The notes under the pieces were generated by a model. It had not been told where the DNA came from and did not search any database. It saw nothing but the letters and a program-made list of their open reading frames with translations. A DNA stretch of 7,869 bases from JBLHKE01 sp047619485 (GTDB taxonomy: Bacteria; Verrucomicrobiota; Verrucomicrobiia; Verrucomicrobiales; DEV007). Of this stretch, positions 1 through 6,238 are shown piece after piece. Location of the stretch: positions 1-7,869 of the forward strand of contig JBLHKE010000356.1 in NCBI GenBank assembly GCA_047619485.1, in the 5' to 3' direction. Positions within the stretch are counted from its first letter, which is position 1, and every line of letters begins with the position of its first letter. The position numbers and the translations under genes were made by a program.

Positions 1-168
1 GAAGAATCTCGAAGCGTACTTCTTTGCGATGAGCTTCCGATGCCACGCGAGTAGAGTCTGCGCTGTCACCAGAGCCACGATCTCCTCCTAGAGGTAGTCG
101 ATCACCTGCTGCTGCTGGCGGTTCATTCAGCCGCCCAGCGAAACCGAGATCAGTTTGAATGCGTTCAT
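1..168 (-). pseudogene. Degraded IS integrase/transposase N-terminal remnant (partial at window edge)
   Basis: Read on the minus strand from an ATG at 168-166, one frame gives MNAFKLISVSLGG, a TGA stop (129-127), then MNRQQQQVIDYL, a TAG stop (90-88), then EEIVALVTAQ and TLLAWHRKLIAKKYA up to the edge. The RQQQQVIDYL segment and the TLLAWHRKLIAKKY segment are hallmarks, as I recall them, of the N-terminal region of rve/DDE integrase-type transposases common in Planctomycetota and Verrucomicrobiota. In those proteins the two blocks are separated by roughly 50 residues of helix-turn-helix sequence; here only about 10 codons remain, so an internal deletion is likely. The TGA probably replaces a Trp codon and the TAG a Gln codon, each a single-base change. 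The DDE catalytic domain would lie left of the window. It is a dead element. I could not define its terminal repeats. Confidence 0.75.
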
Positions 169-401
169 CGCGCCATTCCTGCACGACTCAAGCCCGTAAA
201 TCGAATCAGATCGAAGTTCACACATTACATATAACATACTAATAGTGAGCAAGTTACACTATCTTCAAATTTCCAGAAACTAAGGGAAGCATGTCACTCC
301 AACGCACGCCGAATTCGCAGCTTGCCTTTAGGCGTTCTTTTGAACAATAGTTAAAGGATGCGAACCGACCGAGCTCCTCTCCTCCAACCCGATTCGAACC
401 G
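169..401. other. Gene-free region upstream of the ComM-family gene
   Basis: No open frame of note is present. A stretch at about 213-275 is clearly AT-richer than the rest of the window and is the likeliest site for the promoter of the gene starting at 402, but I cannot pick out a convincing -35/-10 pair. The boundary of the decayed IS element probably lies in the left part of this stretch. The last 30 bases before the ATG are pyrimidine-rich and hold no Shine-Dalgarno sequence. Confidence 0.4.
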
Positions 402-1937
402 ATGATTGTCCGCGTCTTTTCAGCAGCGCTTCAAGGTGTCGATGCGACGGAGGTAGAGATTGAGGTGCACGAGGCACAAGGAAACCCGCAGATGATTATC
501 GTAGGTCTTCCCGACACCGCTGTGCGAGAGAGCCGGGATCGTGTCCTCACGGCTATCGGAAATTCAGGGTTCTTGAAGCCTGAAGGGCGAACCACGGTAA
601 ACCTGGCCCCCGCTGATCTGAAGAAGGAGGGACCGAGCTTTGACCTTCCCATCGCGCTAGGATGTGTCGCTCATACCGAGAGGTTCAAGGAGGGTGCCTT
701 GGAATCCGCCGCCGCCGTCGGTGAACTCTCCCTCGATGGTAGAGTTCGGCCAGTGAAAGGAGTTCTCTCGTTGGCCCAGGAGGCGAAGCGAGCGGGACGC
801 AAGGCTATTCTAGTACCTGAAGAAAATGTCGTTGAGGCTTGTCTGGTTGATGGCCTCTACGTTTACGGCGTTGCTGATCTTCGCGCAGCTGTAGAACTCC
901 TGTGTGGTGACTCAGGGCGACGGCCTCACAAGATCGATCGCGAGGAATACTTCAACTCGAACCGGCAGTACGACATCGACTTCTCGGAGGTGAAAGGCCA
1001 GGCACACGTTAAGCGAGCCCTAGAGGTCGCTGTCGCGGGAAACCACAATATCTTAATGCTAGGCCCACCAGGAACGGGCAAGTCAATGATCGCAAAGCGG
1101 ATCGCTACAATCATGCCTCTGATGAGTGAAGAGGAAGCGATCGAGACGACCAAGATCCATTCGATTGCAGGCTTACTTGACCCACAGCAGAGCTTCCTCG
1201 CGACGCGTCCTTTCCGCTCCCCCCATCACACCATATCTGATGCCGGGCTTCTCGGTGGGAGTACCAACCCGCGTCCTGGTGAGGTCAGCCTTGCGCACAA
1301 CGGGATTCTTTTTCTCGATGAATTGCCGGAGTTTCGCCGCTCAACTTTGGAGGTGCTCCGACAGCCTTTGGAAGACGGAAAGGTAACGATCTCTCGGGCA
1401 GCAGGGACGCTGACGTTCCCCAGCGATTTTTTGATGGTGGCAGCGATGAATCCATGTCGATGTGGGTATTTTGGCGACCCCAAACGCGATTGCCGCTGTT
1501 CGCCGAACGAGGTGCAAAAATACCGCCAGCGTATCAGCGGACCGCTGTTAGATCGGATTGATCTGCATCTCGAAGTGCCCTCGATCGACTTTAAAGAGCT
1601 GACCGGAAAAGCGGAGGGAGAACCGAGCGAGGCGATCCGCGAACGCGTGCAGGCAGCGCGAGAGATCCAGTTGGAGCGCTACGCGCTAACACGCGGGACG
1701 ACCACCAACAGCACCATGCCACCGAAATTGCGAGCACAGCACTGCGAACTAGACGCGGAAAGCAGCGGATTGCTAGAGCAAGCGATGGAAGAACTAAACC
1801 TGAGCGCCCGAGCACATGATCGGATCCTGAAGGTGAGCAGGACCATGGCCGATCTAGAAGGGGCTGAAAACATCGCGGCAAACCATCTATTGGAGGCAAT
1901 TCAATATCGCACCTTGGACCGGAATCTCTGGGGGTAG
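402..1937 (+). CDS. comM: YifB/ComM-family Mg-chelatase-like AAA+ ATPase
   Basis: The protein has 511 residues, the usual length for YifB/ComM. Residues about 1-165 form the Lon-protease-like/ChlI N-terminal domain (IIVGLPDTAVRESRDRV near 32, SFDLPIALG near 79). The AAA+ core carries Walker A GPPGTGKS (221-228), FRSPHHTIS (271-279), Walker B GILFLDELPEF (301-311) and an arginine-bearing RISGPLLDRIDLHLEVP (377-393). A four-cysteine cluster (C352, C354, C364, C366) in the NPCRCGYFGDP region is typical of the family. The C-terminal Mg-chelatase domain contains SARAHDRILKVSRTMADLEG (468-487). In Vibrio cholerae and Haemophilus, ComM is a hexameric helicase that drives branch migration of incoming single-stranded DNA during natural transformation; that role is inferred here from family. 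The ATG at 402 matches the conserved family N-terminus. It stands alone and converges on the NagB-like gene. Confidence 0.95.
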   Translation: MIVRVFSAALQGVDATEVEIEVHEAQGNPQMIIVGLPDTAVRESRDRVLTAIGNSGFLKPEGRTTVNLAPADLKKEGPSFDLPIALGCVAHTERFKEGALESAAAVGELSLDGRVRPVKGVLSLAQEAKRAGRKAILVPEENVVEACLVDGLYVYGVADLRAAVELLCGDSGRRPHKIDREEYFNSNRQYDIDFSEVKGQAHVKRALEVAVAGNHNILMLGPPGTGKSMIAKRIATIMPLMSEEEAIETTKIHSIAGLLDPQQSFLATRPFRSPHHTISDAGLLGGSTNPRPGEVSLAHNGILFLDELPEFRRSTLEVLRQPLEDGKVTISRAAGTLTFPSDFLMVAAMNPCRCGYFGDPKRDCRCSPNEVQKYRQRISGPLLDRIDLHLEVPSIDFKELTGKAEGEPSEAIRERVQAAREIQLERYALTRGTTTNSTMPPKLRAQHCELDAESSGLLEQAMEELNLSARAHDRILKVSRTMADLEGAENIAANHLLEAIQYRTLDRNLWG

Positions 1938-2044
1938 CGGCCACTTCCCAGTAGCACACGACACTCTCCTGACGGTTAGTTTCTCGGAGCCTAGACTTCT
2001 AGAAATAGAGGTGACCTTGAACAGCCTGGCGGTTCGCCGCACAC

Positions 2045-2974
2045 TCAGTGCATCTCCACCGAACAGGTTCCAAGCCCACCGCGGAAATAGTTAAACTGCA
2101 CGTTCGGGTGATCCGCCAACAGCGACATCGGCACCGCCGCGTCTGCGATCCCCTTCGAGATCATCAGTGCGGTCAGACGTTGCCCGAATGGGTTGTCGTG
2201 GATACCGGCCTGCCAAATGGAAACCTTCTCCGCCTTCCAGGTCTCGATTGGCCCGACCGTGATCGCCCTCTGCGGCACCAGCGTGATATTCCCGCCACCA
2301 GAAGTGCGCGCGTTCTGCGCTAGGGTGATCGGGTGCAATTCGACGATCCGCGTGCCGAGGCTCCGGTACTCCGCCGGGCTTGGCGGCGCGTCGGCGTATT
2401 CGCCTTCGCGCCGGAGCGGGTCATTGAAGGCCCAGTGTTTGATATCGCCCTGACCACCCTGCATGACCGCGCAGCGCACGCCCGCGTCCCAAGATTCAGA
2501 GTAGGCCGAAACATCCGCCGCCGGAAAGTGCAGGTTCTCCTCCGGCAGAGGCCGCTCGATCTTGTCGAAACACATTTCGCGATCGGCGCGCTCGAACGAC
2601 AGCTGGTGCGAGACCGGCACTTCGACTCCATCTGCGCCAAGCCACTCGTCCATGCCCCAGAAGTGCGCATTGGATAGATCTAGATCCAAACTATTCGCCA
2701 GTCGCGCAACCAGCGGCAGTTGCTCGGTCGGCCCGATCGGTCCACAGATGCCTACCGGATTGTCCGCGGTCGATTGTTTCCATGCGTCGACGTATTCCAG
2801 CGCCTCGGCCAGATAGAAATCCTCCAGCGTGTCATACATCACCACCCGGAAGCCCGGACGCGAGAGTTCGGTGAGGTCTTTTTCAGACAGCGCCGCCGCA
2901 TCGCGGACGATATCATCCTCGAGAGTTGTGTAGTCCCACCAGTCGGGGGCGATTGTGCTCAGTTTTCTGCTCAT
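2045..2974 (-). CDS. Divergent NagB-like glucosamine-6-phosphate deaminase/isomerase family protein
   Basis: The protein has 309 residues and no signal peptide, so it is cytoplasmic. Recognisable NagB landmarks in order are CGPIGPTEQLP (77-87, the phosphate-loop position), FWGMDEWLG (105-113, with D109 matching the proton-transfer Asp of FNMDEY in E. coli NagB), GGQGDIKHWAFNDP (173-186, matching GVGxDGHIAFNEP), QRAITVGPIETWKAEKV (235-251) and PMSLLADHPNV (282-292, matching the PAS-LQ-H block). The N-terminal PDWWDYTTLEDD block is, as I recall, typical of the Planctomycetota/Verrucomicrobiota branch. NagB converts glucosamine-6-phosphate to fructose-6-phosphate and ammonia. Here the ring-opening Asp position is Ile178 and the Glu position is Asp185, so the exact substrate is uncertain. 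The ATG at 2974 has only a weak GAAG upstream. The gene follows the PIG-L deacetylase gene on the same strand, about 200 bases downstream, which supports an amino-sugar role. Confidence 0.8.
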   Translation of the reverse strand: MSRKLSTIAPDWWDYTTLEDDIVRDAAALSEKDLTELSRPGFRVVMYDTLEDFYLAEALEYVDAWKQSTADNPVGICGPIGPTEQLPLVARLANSLDLDLSNAHFWGMDEWLGADGVEVPVSHQLSFERADREMCFDKIERPLPEENLHFPAADVSAYSESWDAGVRCAVMQGGQGDIKHWAFNDPLRREGEYADAPPSPAEYRSLGTRIVELHPITLAQNARTSGGGNITLVPQRAITVGPIETWKAEKVSIWQAGIHDNPFGQRLTALMISKGIADAAVPMSLLADHPNVQFNYFRGGLGTCSVEMH

Positions 2975-3065
2975 GGATCTTCAGCTATCGAGTTGTCGGA
3001 GTTTAGTGCAAACAGCAAAAACCAGTTATCCCATCATGGAGATTACCACCGGGTAGTAGCACAAA

Positions 3066-3077
3066 CGCGTCGACGCG
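3066..3077. repeat. Perfect 12-base palindrome in the NagB-like gene leader
   Basis: CGCGTCGACGCG is its own exact reverse complement. It lies about 92-103 bases upstream of the NagB-like start codon on the minus strand. Its position suits an operator for a dimeric repressor, but the core is GC-rich and a chance occurrence cannot be excluded. Confidence 0.35.
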
Positions 3078-3098
3078 GTCGCGGCTCTGCACGGCTAG

Positions 3099-3108
3099 GG
3101 GGTTTATT
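3099..3108 (-). repeat. Shared 10-base element, copy upstream of NagB-like gene
   Basis: The plus strand reads GGGGTTTATT (AATAAACCCC on the transcript strand). The near edge is 125 bases from the NagB-like start. An identical copy in the same orientation lies 131 bases from the deacetylase start (4090-4099). It may be a shared regulatory element or chance. Confidence 0.25.
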
Positions 3109-3173
3109 CCGCAGGGTCTCTCGTAACTCATCCCCGAGCCTATTTTCCATTGCGGTTCCTGACAAGAGCAAAG

Positions 3174-3959
3174 CTAACCGATGCCCGACGCCAATCTGTA
3201 AAATTGTCCCAGCGCCTCCGCCAGCGGATCCTCGTCGCTGGCGCTGAACCCGAGATGCAGATGCCGTCGCCAGCCCTCCGCGTGCTCGAACGTCCCCGAC
3301 ATCGTCCCCAACTCAGCCGACATCTCATCCATCGCCACCAAGTAAGAGTCCATCCCCTGGCTCGCATCCAACCATTGCTTCTGGCTCGCATGCATCGCCA
3401 GAGCTTCACGCTTTTTCCCGTGGACAGCCGTGGTGTCCACGAAGGCCTCTGGCACGATGCGCTGGCGCAATTGATCACACAGCCCGTGCGGCATGCCGTG
3501 GTAGATCGCGACGTCTCCCGGCGCTGGCCCAGACGGCGGATCGGTTCCAAAGTTCGGCATGTTCTTGGCAAAGGCTGCGGAAACCGCCAGCCGCGAGGTC
3601 GCCATGTGATCCTCCATGTAATCCTGCGGCGAATGCGTCAGGATGATCGATGGATTGACCGTGCGGATCACCACCGCCAAGCGCCGCAATAGGCTCAGTT
3701 CGTAGACGATTTCCATGTCGTCGCACAACGACGAGTGCCATTCCGCCCCCATGAATTTCGCCGCATCACGACTCTCACTCCGCCGCACCTGCCGCACCGA
3801 AGCAGACGGCATCGTAAGGCTGCCACAGCTCCCGCTCGCCACGTTCATGTAGTGGATCTCGTAGCCACGATCTTTCAGGAGCAGCAAAGTCCCCGCCGCC
3901 ATGAACTCGACATCGTCTGGATGCGCGACGATCGCCATCGCGGTTTTGTTAGCAGCCAC
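3174..3959 (-). CDS. PIG-L/LmbE-family N-deacetylase
   Basis: The protein has 261 residues and no signal peptide. The family signature AMAIVAHPDD sits at 7-16: H13 and D16 are the expected zinc ligands and D15 the general base. The third ligand is expected in the HSPQDYMEDHMATSRL block (109-124), probably H118. GTLLLLKDRGYEIHYMNVASG (23-43) and the SESRDAAKFMGAEWHSSLCD region (61-80) also fit the family. Relatives remove N-acetyl or other N-acyl groups from GlcNAc-type sugars and conjugates (PIG-L, MshB, BshB, bacterial chitobiose deacetylases). The start is a GTG at 3959, chosen because relatives have a short lead before AMAI and an in-frame TAG lies just upstream; an internal ATG at 3938 would leave only MAIVAHPDD. 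No Shine-Dalgarno sequence precedes it. The neighbouring NagB-like gene suggests a deacetylase-deaminase pair in which this enzyme exposes the amine that the other removes. The exact substrate is unknown. Confidence 0.88.
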   Translation of the reverse strand: MAANKTAMAIVAHPDDVEFMAAGTLLLLKDRGYEIHYMNVASGSCGSLTMPSASVRQVRRSESRDAAKFMGAEWHSSLCDDMEIVYELSLLRRLAVVIRTVNPSIILTHSPQDYMEDHMATSRLAVSAAFAKNMPNFGTDPPSGPAPGDVAIYHGMPHGLCDQLRQRIVPEAFVDTTAVHGKKREALAMHASQKQWLDASQGMDSYLVAMDEMSAELGTMSGTFEHAEGWRRHLHLGFSASDEDPLAEALGQFYRLASGIG

Positions 3960-3994
3960 GGATTTGAGCGATTGCTACTTTGCGTTTTTCCTGT

Positions 3995-4021
3995 GCGGAG
4001 AAATCCGCGGTGAATATCACC
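3995..4021 (-). promoter_or_regulatory. Two abutting inverted repeats in the deacetylase leader
   Basis: On the transcript strand the first repeat is GGTGA-TAT-TCACC (4021-4009). It is followed with no spacer by GCGGA-TTTC-TCCGC (4008-3995). Each has a perfect 5-base stem with a 3- or 4-base loop. The second ends 35 bases before the GTG start. They could be an operator pair, a structured 5' leader that affects translation, or the end of an upstream transcript. No U-tract follows the second stem, which argues against a classical intrinsic terminator. Confidence 0.4.
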
Positions 4022-4089
4022 TCGAACGATCTGCTAAGAATTTTGATTTGCGGAGTCGGGTTCATAGGGCAGGCAGAGCAGCGGATAGA

Positions 4090-4099
4090 GGGGTTTATT
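4090..4099 (-). repeat. Shared 10-base element, copy upstream of deacetylase gene
   Basis: This is identical to 3099-3108 (GGGGTTTATT on the plus strand), in the same orientation, and 131 bases from the deacetylase start. In both copies the preceding bases are also similar (CGGATAGA here, CGGCTAG there). Confidence 0.25.
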
Positions 4100-4229
4100 G
4101 ATCAGCAGATCGCAGAACGATGAGCACAGGGCATAGATGAAGCGGATCCAGCATGCCGGACTCTATGCGCATTGGGAGATGATGTCACCCTTGGGTGTTT
4201 GCTCGTTCCAGCTTGAAGCTGACCGCCAG

Positions 4230-5780
4230 CTATGTCGCCGCGCTTGCCATGCGCTGGATCCCCTTCAGGTCGAGCTTTCCAGTCCCGAGGTAAGGTAGCG
4301 CTTCCACAGAAACGAATTGTCCACGCTTCGGTTTCCACAGGTTCGGTATCTCTGCCGTTCCCAGTCCAGCCATCACCTTGTCGAGCACCTCGTCATCGAC
4401 CGAGTGCAGTATCACCAGCCGTTCGCCCTTCTTCTCGTCCGGGACACCTGCCACGGCGAACACCTGCTCGGTGATGCCCGCCAGTTCGTGCAATTTTTCC
4501 TCGACGCTGCCGTGCGGCACCATCTCACCACCGATTTTGCTGAAGCGGCTCAGCCGCCCCGCGATCCATACGTATCCGTCCGCATCGATCCTGACGATAT
4601 CGCCGGTATTGTACCAACCGTCACGCAGCACCTCATCGGTCTTCTCTTTCAAGCCCAAGTAAGCCTGCATGACGCTTGCCCCTTTCACCAACAACAGCCC
4701 CTCTTCACCGGCGCGTGTCTCTTCACCGGAGTCTGGATTGACCACCCGCAACTCCACCCCAGGCAAGGGTCGGCCGATCGATCCCGGCCGGGTCGCAGCC
4801 GGGCTGTTCGCCGTGACGGCCAAGCACTCGGTACTACCGTAAGCCTCCCTCGGCCGGCAGCCGAATTTCTCGTCGAACGCCGTCGCCAGACGCTCAGGGA
4901 GCTTCTCTGCCGATGCCAGCGTGTGCTGCAAACTGGCGAGCTGTTCCGGCTTGCAACTGCGCACGTAGAATTGCAGGAACGTCGGTGTCGCCACCATGAA
5001 CGTCACGCGGTGTTGTTGGATCAGCGGCCCGATCACCTTCGACTCCATCGGGTTGAAATGGAACACCGCGCCAAACCCGACGACCGCCGGCCCGGCAATC
5101 GTGGCAACGAAACCGAAGGAGTGGAAGAACGGCAGGACGCCCAACATGCGCTCGTCGTCGGTGAACTTAAACAGCTCGTCCATATGCCTGACGTTGGCAG
5201 CCAGATTCTGGTGCGAGAGCATGACCCCTTTGGGCGCGCCGGTGCTCCCGCTGCTGAAGATCACCGTGGCGAGATCGTCAGCGCTGAGGTTCCCACTCCC
5301 GCAGCGCTTCAGCAGCCCCTTCGCAGAACAGCATTTGAGCAGGAACGCGATACGTAGTTTCTCTAGCAAGCGCGGTTTTTCGACTAGCTCCTCGAGCACG
5401 TGGACACGCACCGGGAGCTCCAGCTTCAAGCGCTCCATCAACTTCCCCGACACCACAATGTCGGTCAGCCCGCACTGCTCGATGCATGACGCGATCCCTT
5501 CTGGTGAGAGGGTGTAATTGAGGTTCACAGGAACCTTTCCCATCAGTAGTGCCGCCCAGTTCACCAGTGCGCCGCCAACCGATGGCGGCACCAGGATGCC
5601 CACCTTCTCCTGCCCGGCCCAAATGGGCGCAAGCCGGCCAGTCAGGAAAATCGCTTTCGCTATTCCCTCGCCGAACGTCACCTTGGCACCACTAGAATCA
5701 GCAAAGGCAAACTTCGTCCCGTCCAGCTTGGCAGTCCGCACCAGCGACCTGGGCAAAGTTTCGTCATATTTTTCCGTCAT
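4230..5780 (-). CDS. AMP-forming acyl ligase, Aas-like (acyl-CoA/acyl-ACP synthetase family)
   Basis: The protein has 516 residues, normal for a single ANL-superfamily ligase. The core motifs are complete: A3 P-loop FSSGSTGAPKGV (175-186), LPFFHSFGF (216-224), TPTFLQFYVRS (265-275), A5 AYGSTEC (313-319), A7 GWYNTGD (388-394), the A8 hinge GRLSRFSKIGGEMVPH (408-423) and A10 GTGKLDLK (499-506), with K502 the catalytic lysine. The FSKIGGEMVPHGSVEE hinge and LPFFHSFGF are most like the C-terminal domain of Aas (acyl-ACP synthetase/2-acylglycerophosphoethanolamine acyltransferase). That points to ATP-dependent activation of a fatty acid for phospholipid acylation or recycling. No acyltransferase or transporter domain is fused to it and none is encoded nearby. 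There is no signal peptide or clear transmembrane helix. The ATG at 5780 follows a pyrimidine-rich TTTCCTCC rather than a Shine-Dalgarno sequence. A medium- or long-chain acyl-CoA synthetase is an alternative. Confidence 0.85.
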   Translation of the reverse strand: MTEKYDETLPRSLVRTAKLDGTKFAFADSSGAKVTFGEGIAKAIFLTGRLAPIWAGQEKVGILVPPSVGGALVNWAALLMGKVPVNLNYTLSPEGIASCIEQCGLTDIVVSGKLMERLKLELPVRVHVLEELVEKPRLLEKLRIAFLLKCCSAKGLLKRCGSGNLSADDLATVIFSSGSTGAPKGVMLSHQNLAANVRHMDELFKFTDDERMLGVLPFFHSFGFVATIAGPAVVGFGAVFHFNPMESKVIGPLIQQHRVTFMVATPTFLQFYVRSCKPEQLASLQHTLASAEKLPERLATAFDEKFGCRPREAYGSTECLAVTANSPAATRPGSIGRPLPGVELRVVNPDSGEETRAGEEGLLLVKGASVMQAYLGLKEKTDEVLRDGWYNTGDIVRIDADGYVWIAGRLSRFSKIGGEMVPHGSVEEKLHELAGITEQVFAVAGVPDEKKGERLVILHSVDDEVLDKVMAGLGTAEIPNLWKPKRGQFVSVEALPYLGTGKLDLKGIQRMASAAT

Positions 5781-6238
5781 GGAGGAAACCTACACGTCGC
5801 GGCAGATGTGACAATCATCTCTCATCACACCACCGCCCGTCATCGTCATTAAAGTGTGGCTTCTCTGGCCGCAATTCAGTTCCTGGGCCAGGCATCCTTT
5901 TGCTTTCGCTCTGGTTTGCGCAGATGATCCGACCTTTAGCGCACGGGGCTCCGATGGCATACTCCGCCTCAGCCCACGCACCGGGCAACGCCACAGGCGA
6001 GACGAAGTTGGTGTTTGGCGATTCCCCAGAAGGCACGCGGGTGGCCGCGCGGCAACGATTCGCCGAGGAGCTGAAAGCTGGTAGGATCATTAATGGAGTG
6101 GTGGTCTTCCGGAACTTCAGTTCTCCCAATACAGTGCCTCCATCGCCCCAAGAAAGACTGGTGCGGACGGGTCCTATTGGAATACACTCTCACTGCAGCC
6201 AGCGCCTGAAACTCTTTTCCAAATCCTTGAGCAACCCT
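5781..6238. other. Divergent intergenic region between acyl ligase and sulfatase
   Basis: The 458 bases between the two divergent starts should hold both promoters, but I cannot identify a convincing -35/-10 pair. Open frames run through it on both strands. The plus-strand frame continuous with the sulfatase is open from a TTG at 5900, and a 104-codon minus-strand frame covers 6129-5815. Part of the plus frame (about 6000-6110) reads GDSPEGTRVAARQRFAEELK, with charged, helix-like composition, while the opposing frame is serine/arginine-rich as antisense frames often are. I recognise no family in either. It may be a gene remnant, a conserved leader, or chance openness in GC-rich DNA. Confidence 0.35.

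Larger units (their letters stand above)
2975..3173. other. Leader between deacetylase and NagB-like genes
   Basis: This 199-base stretch separates two co-directed minus-strand genes. It is too long for tight translational coupling and probably holds a promoter or regulatory site for the NagB-like gene. It contains a perfect 12-base palindrome at 3066-3077 and a copy of GGGGTTTATT at 3099-3108. A frame shadowing the neighbouring gene runs through it on the plus strand but shows no coding character. Confidence 0.35.
3960..4229. other. Region between acyl ligase and deacetylase genes
   Basis: This 270-base gap separates two co-directed minus-strand genes. It holds the abutting inverted repeats and the second GGGGTTTATT copy. 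Just beyond the ligase stop, a small inverted repeat (CACCCAAGGGTG on the transcript strand) is present without a U-tract, so it is a poor terminator candidate. A 42-codon hydrophobic open frame (4034-4162, minus) lacks a start codon. I see no supportable gene. Confidence 0.35.

Noticed and set aside
380..405. GATTCGAACC just before comM looks like the complement of a tRNA T-loop.
   Set aside because: The flanking bases do not form a 5-base T-stem, and no acceptor, D or anticodon arm can be built around it.
2028..2038. GGCG-GTT-CGCC inverted repeat between the convergent comM and NagB-like stops, considered as a bidirectional terminator.
   Set aside because: It has only four base pairs and no adjacent T-tract on either strand.
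4034..4162. 42-codon minus-strand open frame rich in Leu, Cys and aromatic residues (contains LLINKPLYPLL).
   Set aside because: It has no ATG, GTG or TTG start, is short, and matches no family I recognise; at most it is a gene remnant.
4317..5357. 346-codon plus-strand open frame opposite the acyl ligase.
   Set aside because: The translation is Arg/His/Pro-rich with no recognisable motif, while the minus strand holds a complete ligase with all core motifs.
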